37,202 nt of DNA from an uncultured Bacilli bacterium (GTDB lineage Bacteria; Bacillota_I; Bacilli_A; RF39; UBA660): contig CANQWY010000009.1 in the NCBI GenBank assembly GCA_947627675.1, positions 1 through 37,202 of the forward strand, written 5' to 3'. The stretch's first letter is position 1; every line of letters starts with the position of its first letter. The notes under the pieces were generated by a model that had not been told where the DNA came from, searched no databases, and saw nothing but the letters and a program-made list of their open reading frames with translations. The translations under genes and the position numbers were made by a program. Shown one piece after another: positions 8,709 to 18,645 of this stretch.

Positions 8709-9869
8709 ATGAATATGGATCAGTTTATTAAACTATATTATCCAATTAACACTTTAATTGAAAATAAAGATTTAGTTTTTAAATATTATGTTAATCAATA
8801 TGGTAATAAATATAAAGATTTATTAAATGAAAGAATGGAAAATATTATTTATTTTTTTAATTCTACACCAGATTTTACTTTTTATTTTCTACTTCAAAAT
8901 CAAAAATATATTATAAATTTTGAAAATATGAAAAAAATGGAAATAGAATATAATGATTATATGAGTATAAAAAAAAGAATTAAAAGTGATATTATGAAAT
9001 GTAAATATATTCTTTTTTGCATTAGTCATAATATATCTTATACTGAATATTATTGCAAGTATGATTTAATTTTAGAACTTGCTAATTTATTTATTAATGA
9101 TATTTCCAAATATCAAGTTGAATGTTCCGACTTAGGAATTAGACCAGTTAGTGATAAAAAAATAAGAGATAGATTTAAAATAGAATTAAATTTGTTGATA
9201 AATAATATAGAAAATGAATCTATTAAAGAAAGTATTTGGTGGAAAAATTTAAGCCATTCTTTTAAAAGTAAAGGGATAAATATTTCTAGTATATATCATT
9301 TTTACGAAAGCATAAATAATAAAAATAATCTTGGTCCACATTGTAGTATTATTGGCAATAACACAGTTGTTTTTATCCCATTACTTGAATGTTATTATAA
9401 ACAATACTGTCTAGATAGAATTTTTTTACATGAAAACAGGCATGCAATTGAAACAAATATTAAAACAAATTATATAGGAATTGACTCTCTAGACAATAAA
9501 TTAGAAATTCTAAATGAAATTAGAACAGATATTCATGCTATAGATGATAATAATCAATTACCAGAGATTTTTTCTAAAGAAGATAATAGAGAACATATAA
9601 TTTACTATTATGAAAAAATTTTCCCTTATGTTGACGATTTATTTTTTAAATACGGGTATTTGTTTGATAAACTCATTATGGAAGGTAATATAGAAAAGCT
9701 TTATAAAATATTTGGTAAGAAAAAAATATTTGAACTTGAAAATATACTTTTAGAAATTTTAGAGATTATTAAATCAGATAATTTTTCTGCTATTCCAGAT
9801 AAGAGTGAAGCTTTAAAATTAGTAAAAAAAATGGAGCTTAGTTCTTTATTAAAACTTAAAAAAAATTGA
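8709..9869 (+). CDS. Uncharacterised protein with HExxH zinc-metallopeptidase-like motif
   Basis: 386 aa; LHENRHAIE (HExxH) with downstream NEIRTDIHAI; strong G-rich RBS; occupies the rpmA-obg interval. Confidence 0.6.
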   Translation: MNMDQFIKLYYPINTLIENKDLVFKYYVNQYGNKYKDLLNERMENIIYFFNSTPDFTFYFLLQNQKYIINFENMKKMEIEYNDYMSIKKRIKSDIMKCKYILFCISHNISYTEYYCKYDLILELANLFINDISKYQVECSDLGIRPVSDKKIRDRFKIELNLLINNIENESIKESIWWKNLSHSFKSKGINISSIYHFYESINNKNNLGPHCSIIGNNTVVFIPLLECYYKQYCLDRIFLHENRHAIETNIKTNYIGIDSLDNKLEILNEIRTDIHAIDDNNQLPEIFSKEDNREHIIYYYEKIFPYVDDLFFKYGYLFDKLIMEGNIEKLYKIFGKKKIFELENILLEILEIIKSDNFSAIPDKSEALKLVKKMELSSLLKLKKN

Positions 9870-9884
9870 AAGGGAGCACTTAAA

Positions 9885-11165
9885 ATGTTTGTAGATGAGG
9901 TTATAATTAAAGTAATAGCAGGTAATGGGGGCGATGGTTGTACTGCTTTTCGTAGAGAAAAATATGTAGATATGGGTGGCCCATTTGGTGGAAATGGTGG
10001 ACATGGTTCTAATATAATATTTAAGGTTGATGAAGGCTTACATACCTTACTTGATTTAAGATATCAAAAATTAATTAAAGGAAAAAAAGGTGAAAATGGT
10101 AAAGGCAAAAATCAACATGGTAAAAATGCAGAAGATATTATTATAAAAGTTCCTCTTGGAACAGTTGTTACTGATAATGATACTAATCTTGTTATTTGCG
10201 ATTTAAAACATAAAGATGATTTTGCAATTGTTTGTAAAGGAGGAAGAGGAGGAAGAGGTAATACAGCCTTTAAAACTCAAACAAATACAGCTCCAGATTT
10301 TTCAGAAAATGGCGAGCCTGGTGAGGAAAGAGAACTAAAAGTAGAAGTTAAAATGTTAGCAGATGTTGGATTGGTTGGACTTCCAAGTGTTGGGAAAAGT
10401 ACCTTTATTTCTGCTGTTAGTAGAGCAAAACCTAAAATTGCAGCATATCACTTTACAACATTAGTACCTAATTTAGGAGTCTCTCAAAGTAGAGATGGTT
10501 ATAGTTTTGTTTTAGCAGATTTACCAGGTTTAATTGAAAATGCTAGCTTAGGTGAAGGGCTAGGTGATAAATTTTTAAAACATATCGAACGAACTAAGAT
10601 TATTGCTCATGTAATCGATATGGGTAAAACAGAAGGAAGAGATCCATATAATGATTTTCTTCTTATCAATAAAGAACTTGAAAATTTTAATCCAAAGTTA
10701 TTAAAAAAACCAATGATTATTATTGCAAATAAAATGGATATGGGCGAAGCTGAACAAAACTTAATAGAATTTAAGAAAAAAATAAATAATGAAAAGATAA
10801 AAATATTTCCAGTTAGTGCTTTTACAAAAAAAGGTACAAATGAAGTAATAGATTATTTAGCAACTATCTTAAAAGAAATGAAAGATGAAGAATTATTTTC
10901 GACAGATGAGTTTGAAGACCATGTTTTATATAAGTTTCAAAAAGAACAGCCTTATACAATTTCAAAAGAAGATGATGTATTTGTAATTAAAGGAGAAAAA
11001 ATAGAAAAACTCTTTAAAATGACTAAGTTTACAAGCGAAGAAGGTCAAAGAAGATTTGCCCGAAAATTAACTAAAATGGGAATTGATGAAAAATTAGAAG
11101 AAATGGGAATAAAAGAAGGAGATATGGTTAGAATATTAGACTTCTACTTTGAATATAGAAAATAA
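9885..11165 (+). CDS. obgE: GTPase Obg
   Basis: Gly-rich N-terminal Obg domain (GGNGGDGCTAFRREKYV), GLPSVGKST, DLPGLIENA, NKMD, C-terminal OCT domain. Confidence 0.97.
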   Translation: MFVDEVIIKVIAGNGGDGCTAFRREKYVDMGGPFGGNGGHGSNIIFKVDEGLHTLLDLRYQKLIKGKKGENGKGKNQHGKNAEDIIIKVPLGTVVTDNDTNLVICDLKHKDDFAIVCKGGRGGRGNTAFKTQTNTAPDFSENGEPGEERELKVEVKMLADVGLVGLPSVGKSTFISAVSRAKPKIAAYHFTTLVPNLGVSQSRDGYSFVLADLPGLIENASLGEGLGDKFLKHIERTKIIAHVIDMGKTEGRDPYNDFLLINKELENFNPKLLKKPMIIIANKMDMGEAEQNLIEFKKKINNEKIKIFPVSAFTKKGTNEVIDYLATILKEMKDEELFSTDEFEDHVLYKFQKEQPYTISKEDDVFVIKGEKIEKLFKMTKFTSEEGQRRFARKLTKMGIDEKLEEMGIKEGDMVRILDFYFEYRK

Positions 11166-11170
11166 TCAAA

Positions 11171-11530
11171 TTATTTATTTTCTAAAAAAACTTTTTCATT
11201 ATTTGTATACTCAATATTTAATTTATCATTAATTTTTAAATCAATATTATTAGGAAGTTTTAAAATATAAATATATTTTGTTTTTTTAGGCGATATTAAT
11301 ATTTTTTCTGTAGAGACATTTTTTAAAAATTTAATTACATTATTATATTTATCGACAAAAATAATATCTGTTTTTTGGCAGAAAAAATAAGTACTTATTA
11401 TTTTTTTATTCAAAAAGCAAATTCCTTCATCTATTTCATCCAATTTAAATTTAAAACTTTTAAATTTTTCTATTTTAGTTTTTAGTAATTTGATAGATAT
11501 TTTATTATTTTTTGAAATTTTTAATAACAT
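11171..11530 (-). CDS. DUF192-like protein
   Basis: Pattern ...FFCQKTDIIFVDKYNNVIKF...YILKLPNNIDLKINDKLNIEY resembles DUF192 (WMKNT...DIIFVD...VLELPAG....GD); divergent. Confidence 0.5.
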   Translation of the reverse strand: MLLKISKNNKISIKLLKTKIEKFKSFKFKLDEIDEGICFLNKKIISTYFFCQKTDIIFVDKYNNVIKFLKNVSTEKILISPKKTKYIYILKLPNNIDLKINDKLNIEYTNNEKVFLENK

Positions 11531-11630
11531 TTTAATTCACCTGTTTAAATAATAGCATAAATATTAATATATAACTAGAAAAAATATATGTGATGTGATA
11601 TTATATATACAGTTAAAAGGAGGAAAAAAT

Positions 11631-12356
11631 ATGAGTGGACATTCTAAGTGGGCAACTATTCATAGAAAAAAAGGGGAACTTGATGCAGCACGTGGTAAAG
11701 TTTTTCAAAAACTTGCAAAGGAAATTTATGTTGCAGCGAAGAGTGGTAGTCCTGATCCTGATAGCAATGCTTCTTTAAGAATGGTTATTGAAAAGGCAAG
11801 AGGAGCCAATATGCCTAAAGATAATATTGAAAAAGCAATACAGAAAGCTAAAGGGTCAACGGATGCAGAGTCATATGATGCTATTAGATATGAAGGTTAT
11901 GGTCCTGGTGGAGTTGCTATTATGGTTGATTGTTTAACCGATAATAAAAATAGAACAGCTAGTGAAGTAAGAAGTAGTTTTACAAAACGTGGTGGTAATT
12001 TAGGAACTAGTGGTAGTGTAAGTTATATGTTTGAACGCCGAGGAATTATTGATATCCCAAGCGATTATAATGAAGAAGATATTATGTTAACAGCACTTGA
12101 TAATGGAGCTTTAGACTTTGTTACAATTGATAATGTATATGAGATTACTACTTTAGCTGAAGATTTTATAAAAGTAAAAAATGCTTTAGAAAGTATAGGT
12201 GTTCAAGAATTTATAACAAGTGAGGTTACATTTATTCCTACCAATACTATGCAAGTTGATGATCCTGAACAAAAAGAAAAAATTCATAATTTAATAGAAC
12301 AATTAGAAGAATTAGATGATGTACAAGATGTTTATTGTAATTTAAAAGAAGAATAA
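11631..12356 (+). CDS. yebC: YebC/PmpR-family transcriptional/translational regulator
   Basis: MSGHSKWATIHRKKGELDAARGKVFQKLAKEI; aaaggagg RBS places the start at 11631 rather than 11595. Confidence 0.95.
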   Translation: MSGHSKWATIHRKKGELDAARGKVFQKLAKEIYVAAKSGSPDPDSNASLRMVIEKARGANMPKDNIEKAIQKAKGSTDAESYDAIRYEGYGPGGVAIMVDCLTDNKNRTASEVRSSFTKRGGNLGTSGSVSYMFERRGIIDIPSDYNEEDIMLTALDNGALDFVTIDNVYEITTLAEDFIKVKNALESIGVQEFITSEVTFIPTNTMQVDDPEQKEKIHNLIEQLEELDDVQDVYCNLKEE

Positions 12357-12367
12357 TTTAATCATAT

Positions 12368-12393
12368 TAAGAGCTTGTTCATAGGCTCTTTTT
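12368..12393 (+). terminator. Intrinsic terminator after yebC
   Basis: aagagc ttgttcata ggctctt ttt. Confidence 0.5.
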
Positions 12394-12426
12394 AAGTTAT
12401 AATTATAGAAGAAATGAGGGTTATAT

Positions 12427-12987
12427 ATGTATGATTATATAAAAGGAATAGTTACAGAAATTAAAAGCAATGGTATAGTTTTAGAAAATAATGATATCGG
12501 TTATTTTATATATACTGCCAATCCTTATGCTTTTAATGAAAATGAAAATTATAAAGTATTTTTATATCAAGTTGTTAAAGAAGAAGAACTAACTTTATTT
12601 GGTTTTAAAAAAGAAGAAGAGAAAAGCTTATTTTTAAAATTAATTAATGTAAAAGGTTTAGGGCCAAGGATGGCGTTACCTATACTAGCAACGGGTTCAA
12701 TTAATGGTATAGTTGATGCTATTAATAGAGAAAATATTTTATATTTAAAAAAATTTCCAAAAATTGGTGATAAGCTTGCCAAACAAATAATTTTAGACTT
12801 AAAAGGAAAACTTAGTGATATTTCTGTTGATGCTATAGAAACTAATAATGGTGCTGTAGAATTACGTGAAGTATTAATTGGTCTTGGCTACAAAGAAAAA
12901 GAAGTTAGTGGGGTTATTAATAAGGTAGATTTAGAACTTAGCATAGAAGACCAAGTAAAAGAAGCTTTGAAATTACTGTTAAAATAA
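12427..12987 (+). CDS. ruvA: Holliday junction DNA helicase RuvA
   Basis: MYDYIKGIVTEIKSNGIVLENNDIGY...INVKGLGPRMALPIL; adjacent to ruvB. Confidence 0.95.
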   Translation: MYDYIKGIVTEIKSNGIVLENNDIGYFIYTANPYAFNENENYKVFLYQVVKEEELTLFGFKKEEEKSLFLKLINVKGLGPRMALPILATGSINGIVDAINRENILYLKKFPKIGDKLAKQIILDLKGKLSDISVDAIETNNGAVELREVLIGLGYKEKEVSGVINKVDLELSIEDQVKEALKLLLK

Positions 12988-13002
12988 AAGGAGTGGGTAT
13001 TT

Positions 13003-14019
13003 ATGGATAATGAGGATGTATTAAACAGCGAAGAACAAAAAGAAGATGAGGATCTTGAACAATCAATTAGACCAGATAGAATTGATGAATATATAGGTCA
13101 AAGTGATGTAAAAGAGAATATTAAAGTATTTGTTAGTGCTGCAAAAATGCGAGGTGAGGTTCTTGATCATGTTTTGCTATATGGTCCTCCAGGTTTGGGG
13201 AAGACTACTTTAGCTAATATAATTGCTAATGAACTTGGTAGTAATATAAAAACTGCAAGTGGACCTAGTATCGAAAAAAGTGGAGACTTAGCAGCAATTC
13301 TGTCTTCTTTAGAGCCTGGAGATGTCCTTTTTATTGATGAGATTCATAGAATGCCCCGTTTTATTGAGGAAATACTATATCCTGCAATGGAAGATTTTAC
13401 TCTTGATATTATTATCGGTAATGAGGGTAATACTAGAAGCATTAAAATAGATTTACCCCCTTTTACTTTAGTAGGAGCTACTACTAGAGCAGGTGATTTA
13501 ACAGCTCCTCTTAGAGATAGATTTGGTATTGTTTGTAAACTGCAATATTACACTAATGATGAATTATCTTTAATAGTTGAGAGAACTGCAAGAGTACTAG
13601 GTATAGGGATTAGTAAAGATGCTGCTTTTAACCTTGCAAGTAGGAGTCGTGGTACTCCAAGAATAGCTAATCGCTTATTTAAAAGAGTTAGAGATTTTGC
13701 AATAGTTGATAAAAAAGATACAATTGATAAAGAAATCTGTGATGTTGCACTTGATAGATTAAAGGTTGATAAATATGGTTTGGATGATACAGATCATGAA
13801 CTTTTACTAGCTATTATTAAAAAATTTAATGGTGGACCTGTTGGAGTAGAAGCAATAGCTTCTGCAATAGGCGAAGAAGTAACTACGATTGAAGATGTCT
13901 ATGAGCCATATCTAATGCAAAATGGCTTCTTAAAAAGAACAGCTAGAGGAAGAGTTGCAACTTCTAGAGCATATGAAGTTTTGCAAATAGATTATCAATC
14001 TAAAATATTTGATGATTAA
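13003..14019 (+). CDS. ruvB: Holliday junction DNA helicase RuvB
   Basis: [12 protein letters not shown]-like start, [42 protein letters not shown]. Confidence 0.97.
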   Translation: MDNEDVLNSEEQKEDEDLEQSIRPDRIDEYIGQSDVKENIKVFVSAAKMRGEVLDHVLLYGPPGLGKTTLANIIANELGSNIKTASGPSIEKSGDLAAILSSLEPGDVLFIDEIHRMPRFIEEILYPAMEDFTLDIIIGNEGNTRSIKIDLPPFTLVGATTRAGDLTAPLRDRFGIVCKLQYYTNDELSLIVERTARVLGIGISKDAAFNLASRSRGTPRIANRLFKRVRDFAIVDKKDTIDKEICDVALDRLKVDKYGLDDTDHELLLAIIKKFNGGPVGVEAIASAIGEEVTTIEDVYEPYLMQNGFLKRTARGRVATSRAYEVLQIDYQSKIFDD

Positions 14020-14034
14020 AATGGATGTGATTTT

Positions 14035-15063
14035 ATGAAAGTAGATGATTTTGATTATAATTTACCGGAAAAATTAATTGCTCAATCTCCTTTATTAAAA
14101 AGAGATGAAGCTAGATTAATGGTCCTTGATAAAAAAACAGGCACTATAGAACATAAAAAGTTTTACGATATAATAGACTATTTAAACGAAAATGATTGTT
14201 TAGTTTTAAATGACACAAAAGTTTTGCCTGCTCGTCTAATTGGAGAAAAGGAAGATACCCATGCTGTTATTGAAGTTTTACTTTTAAAAAATATTAATGA
14301 TAATATTTGGCAGTGTTTAACAAAGCCGGCAAGAAGAATTAAAATTGGCACTATTGTAAGTTTTGGTAATGGTTTATTAAAAGCAAAGTGTATTAAAATA
14401 GAAGATGATGGTTTACGTCAATTTGAATTTATTTATGAAGGCATCTTTTATGAAATTTTAGATAAATTAGGAACAATGCCTCTTCCTCCATATATCCATG
14501 AAAAATTAGAGGATCAGTCTATGTATCAGACTATTTATGCCAAGGAAATAGGAAGTGCTGCAGCTCCTACTGCTGGTCTACATTTTACCGAAGAATTATT
14601 AGAGAAAATAGCTAAGAAAAAAGTTAATATATGTTATGTAACTTTGCATGTTGGACTAGGAACGTTTAGACCTGTAAATGTACAAAATATTGAAGATCAT
14701 GTGATGCATAGTGAATTTTATACAATGAGCAAAGAAGTTGCTAATATATTAAATGAAACGAAAAAAAAGAAGGGTAATATTATTAGTGTAGGAACAACAT
14801 CTTCCAGAGTACTTGAAACCATTGCTTCAAAGTATGATGGCAGATTTGTAGAAGAGAGTGGTTTTACTAATATATTTATTTATCCAGGCTACAAGTTTAG
14901 GGGAGTTGATAAATTAATTACAAATTTTCATTTGCCAAAATCAACTCTTATTATGTTAGTTTCAGCTCTTGCTGGGCGAGAAAATATTATAAATGCCTAT
15001 AATATAGCCGTTAAAGAGGAATATAGATTTTTCTCATTTGGTGACGCAATGTTTATAAAATAA
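14035..15063 (+). CDS. queA: S-adenosylmethionine:tRNA ribosyltransferase-isomerase
   Basis: [36 protein letters not shown]...[14 protein letters not shown]...[15 protein letters not shown]. Confidence 0.96.
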   Translation: MKVDDFDYNLPEKLIAQSPLLKRDEARLMVLDKKTGTIEHKKFYDIIDYLNENDCLVLNDTKVLPARLIGEKEDTHAVIEVLLLKNINDNIWQCLTKPARRIKIGTIVSFGNGLLKAKCIKIEDDGLRQFEFIYEGIFYEILDKLGTMPLPPYIHEKLEDQSMYQTIYAKEIGSAAAPTAGLHFTEELLEKIAKKKVNICYVTLHVGLGTFRPVNVQNIEDHVMHSEFYTMSKEVANILNETKKKKGNIISVGTTSSRVLETIASKYDGRFVEESGFTNIFIYPGYKFRGVDKLITNFHLPKSTLIMLVSALAGRENIINAYNIAVKEEYRFFSFGDAMFIK

Positions 15064-15181
15064 ATTTTATTTTAAGTGAAAAGGAAAAAGTTAGGATAAC
15101 CTATCTTTTTTTTGTTTACAAAATTTTACAGATTAATGAGTAGTTAATATATAAATTAATAAAATATATTTAAATAAGTTA

Positions 15182-15210
15182 TTTACAATACCCTTAAATT
15201 AAGATAAAAT
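15182..15210 (+). promoter_or_regulatory. Promoter of the second DGR target
   Basis: TTTACA-N17-TAAAAT; followed in the 5' UTR by an inverted repeat TATGAGTA...TACTCATA (15223-15253). Confidence 0.6.
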
Positions 15211-15273
15211 TTAAATATAAGATATGAGTATAATAATAAAAAAAGTACTCATAATAAGTAGTAAGAGGTGTTT

Positions 15274-17141
15274 ATGATGAATAAAGAAAAAAATAAAAAA
15301 GTAGCATTAACGATATTAGGAATAATAATATTAGTAGTAATGGTATTAGGAATAAGTTATGCGGCATTTAATTACACAGGAAAAGGAGAAGTAGAAAATG
15401 CCATAACAACAGGAACAATAACAATGGTATATACAGAAGGAGATAATGGAATAACTCTAAGTAATGCCATACCAATGGAAGATGAAGTAGGAAAGCAACT
15501 AAAAGATGATAACCAAATGTTTGATTTCACAGTTCAAATAAATATTGTAGGAAATACAACAATAAGTTATGAAGTAACTGCTGAAAAACAAACAGATAGT
15601 ACATTACAAAATAATGAAGTAAGGATCTATTTAGAAAGATCAACAGATAAAGCAAATTATAATGCAGTATCAAATGAAGTAACAGGATATGTCCCATTAG
15701 AAGAAGCAGATAGTTTTGGAGCGAAAGTAGGGGAAATGGTGTTAGATACAGGAAGTACAAGTACAACAGCAACATACTATTATCGCTTAAGAATGTGGGT
15801 AAGCAAGAGTTATGAATTAACAGAGGAATCAAAGCACTTTACCATAAAAGTAAACGTCTATGGAAGTGATGGAGTAAAAGTAACATCAAGATATTTAAAA
15901 GAATTTGGAAAAGACACATCAAATGCCAATAAACCAGAATTAGTAGGAGATATGATTCCAGTAGTATGGGATGAAAAAAATAAAACATGGGTAAAATCCC
16001 CAACTAATCAAAATAATTATTATAATTACGAAAATCAAAATTGGGCCAATGCCGTAACGATAAAAGAAACAGATAAAAGAGCAGAATATAAAAGCGCACC
16101 AATAGGAACAGAAGTGAAGATGACTGATATAAACACAATGTGGGTCTGGATCCCAAGATATTCATATGCTTTAAAAGGAGATTATGGAACACAAATAGGA
16201 GAAACTACTCCAAATCAAAATACCCCAGGAGCTTTTGATATTAAGTTTGTGAATACAAGTACAACTGATACTGGAGCCGGCAAATATACAGTAGATAATC
16301 CAGGTGGATATTATTATACACCATCAAGTTTTTGTTGGGGCAACACATGTGATGATGAAGGTCAAAGAAGTAATGAGAATACAGAATTATCTGGAATCTG
16401 GATAAGTAAATTTGAGATGACTGGTTCATTAACTGAAATAACATCAAAACCAAACGAAACGAGCATAACAAATCAAACAAATCAATCATTCTTTAATGCC
16501 ATTCAAACACAAATGAATAATACAAATGGTTCTACAAATTATGGTTTTAATGGAAATAATTATGATACGCATATGATAAAGAACACAGAATGGGGAGCGA
16601 TGGCCTATTTAAGTCAAAGTAAATACGGCAAGTATGGTAATAAAAATTATACAGGGGTTAATAAAGAGATTTATATAAATGATTATAGTGGATTACAAAC
16701 AGGATGTAGTAAAGGAGCGCCAGGAAGTGGAACTAGCGGTAATTCAAACAAATCAGATACATGTGAACATCAATATATGGAACCGGAGCCAGTACAACCG
16801 GGACGATATATGGAATCTACGATACTGTGGGAGGAGCCTGGGAACGTGTTATGGGAAATTACAATGATGAAAAGGGACAATCAGGATTTGAACAAATGCC
16901 CGAAAGAAAATATTATAATAAATATACAAATGAAACGGGAATCAAAGGCGATGCCACAAAAGCAGAAGGAACGAATGGATTTTATGAAGATTATCAAGAA
17001 TTTATAACTTCTTCTGCCCCTTGGTTTACCTGTGGCGGTCTCTATTCCGATGGTGTTCGCGCTGGTGTTTTCCGCTTCGGTAACGGCAATGGTTCTGCTA
17101 ACATCAACTCTGGTTCGCGCCTTGTTTTAGCTACCTGGTAG
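15274..17141 (+). pseudogene. Second putative DGR target surface protein; TasA/SipW-like N-terminus + FGE/C-type-lectin-like C-terminus, interrupted by a single-base frameshift near 16771-16780
   Basis: ORFs 15268..17007 and 16827..17141 are the two halves. Paralog 1 has (at)aaatggaaccgg where this copy has caatatatggaaccgg; adding one A gives a 622-aa ORF with NGTGASTTGTIYGIYDTVGGAWERVMGNYNDEKGQ...PWFTCGGLYSDGVRAGVFRF...SRLVLATW. Confidence 0.75.
17019..17141 (+). other. Candidate DGR variable region VR2
   Basis: 123 nt; by manual count 64 G/C (~52%) and 15 A (~12%); encodes PWFTCGGLYSDGVRAGVFRFGNGNGSANINSGSRLVLATW; same length and scaffold as VR1 with many substituted residues between scaffold positions. 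Confidence 0.7.
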
Positions 17142-17181
17142 GCTCTCTTTGATATATAAAAGGTTAAGTTATATTTTTACC

Positions 17182-17223
17182 AAAAAGTTTATCTTATAAA
17201 AAAGTTAAACTTTTTCTTTTTCT
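17182..17223 (+). terminator. Intrinsic terminator after the second DGR target
   Basis: AAAAAGTTTA ... TAAACTTTTT inverted repeat with T-rich tail. Confidence 0.55.
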
Positions 17224-17264
17224 AAAATAAACTAATTAATCATATGATTATATTGGTGAAGAAT

Positions 17265-17504
17265 ATGTATAAATATCTAAGAGAATATATAGATAATAAT
17301 GAATTTAAACTAACTCTTTTAAACGAAAGAGTAAATATTCTAAATTATGATAAATTAATCCAAATTAACGATAAAGAAATGGTTATTGCTATTAAAGATA
17401 AGAAAATTGTTATAACCGGTAATAATTTAGCAATTAGTAAATTATTAGATAGAGAATTATTAATTACTGGTAATATAAATGTAATAGAGGTAAAAAATGG
17501 ATAG
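17265..17504 (+). CDS. yqfC: YqfC-like (YabP/YqfC family) sporulation protein
   Basis: MYKYLREYIDNNEFKLTLLNERVNILNYDKL...ITGNINVIEV; directly upstream of yqfD. Confidence 0.8.
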   Translation: MYKYLREYIDNNEFKLTLLNERVNILNYDKLIQINDKEMVIAIKDKKIVITGNNLAISKLLDRELLITGNINVIEVKNG

Positions 17505-18645
17505 ATATAAATTACAAATAACAGGATATTCTCTTAGATATTTTTTAAATAACTTAATAAAGAATAAGATTCAGTTATATTATATAAATCAAACTAATGA
17601 TAGACTTATAATAATAGTAAATGAAAATGATTTTAATAAAATAAAGAAAATGAAAACAACTTGTAAAGTAAAAGTACTAAATAGATTTGGAATTGAAAAA
17701 ATTAAATATTTAGTATATAAATATCGTTATCTGCTACTATTTTTTTTAATAGGACTTTTTTTAATTTTAACATTATCAAATATAATATTTGAAATTGAAG
17801 TTGTACATCCAAAAAAAGAAATTAGAAATATGATATATGATGATTTAAAAAAATATGGTATAAAAAAATATACCTTTACCAAAAATTATGAAGAAAAAGA
17901 AAAAATAAAAGAAAAAATTTTAAAAAAAGAAAAAAATAAAATTGAATGGTTAGAAATAGATAAAATAGGTACCAAGTATATAGTTAACGTTGAAGAAAGA
18001 AAAAAGAAAATAACCTCCAATGATAATACTCCTAGAGATATAATTGCTAAAAAAGATGGTATGATATTAAAAATACAGGCAAATAATGGTGAAATAGTAA
18101 AGAAAAAATATGATTACGTAAAAAAAGGAGATATAATAATAAGTGGAACAATTAAAAATAAAGAAGACGAAGTAAATAAAATAAAAGCAACAGGAGTAGT
18201 ATATGGAGAAGTATGGTATAATGTAAAAGTCGAAATTCCAATAAAGTATCATGAAGAAATAGAAACTGGAAGAGAAAAGCAAGTCTTAGCCTTTAGATTT
18301 CTAAATAAAGATTTGTTTTTTGAATTTAATAAATATAAAGAATATAATAGAACTGATAAATATTTAATTAGAAATGAAATATTACCTATTGGCTTCTCAA
18401 TTGTTACTAAAAAAGAAAAAATATCATCTGATAAAATATACAACATAAATAATATTGATAAAAAAGCTATTGAACTTGCAGAAGATAAATTTAATAAAAA
18501 AAATATAATATTCGAAAAAGTTTTGAAAAAAACGCTTAATGATAGTACAATAACAGTAGAGGTATTTTTAAAGGTTAAAGAAAATATTACAGCATATCAG
18601 AAAATAGAAAATTTAGAATTAAAAAAGGAGGAAGATGATGAGTAG
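17497..18645 (+). CDS. yqfD: Sporulation protein YqfD
   Basis: N-terminal region + TM segment + IVNVEERK-like, RDIIAKKDGMILKIQANNGEIVKKKYDYVKKGDIIISG. Confidence 0.85.
   Translation: MDRYKLQITGYSLRYFLNNLIKNKIQLYYINQTNDRLIIIVNENDFNKIKKMKTTCKVKVLNRFGIEKIKYLVYKYRYLLLFFLIGLFLILTLSNIIFEIEVVHPKKEIRNMIYDDLKKYGIKKYTFTKNYEEKEKIKEKILKKEKNKIEWLEIDKIGTKYIVNVEERKKKITSNDNTPRDIIAKKDGMILKIQANNGEIVKKKYDYVKKGDIIISGTIKNKEDEVNKIKATGVVYGEVWYNVKVEIPIKYHEEIETGREKQVLAFRFLNKDLFFEFNKYKEYNRTDKYLIRNEILPIGFSIVTKKEKISSDKIYNINNIDKKAIELAEDKFNKKNIIFEKVLKKTLNDSTITVEVFLKVKENITAYQKIENLELKKEEDDE

Noticed and set aside
10896-10906. Isolated TTCGACA Spo0A-box-like match within obg
   Set aside because: Single copy inside a coding region; expected by chance and lacks the tandem promoter-proximal context.
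12567-12782. Antisense ORF within ruvA and others within gltX/era/R-M gene
   Set aside because: Opposite to well-supported conserved genes, no independent signal.
16679-16867. Plus-strand ORF 62 aa inside the second surface gene
   Set aside because: Out-of-frame reading of the DGR target; translation has no coherent domain.
1-17141. Prophage or transposon insertion carrying the surface genes
   Set aside because: No integrase, transposase, terminal repeats or phage structural genes; the CBM-like GSGNEPT motif alone is insufficient.
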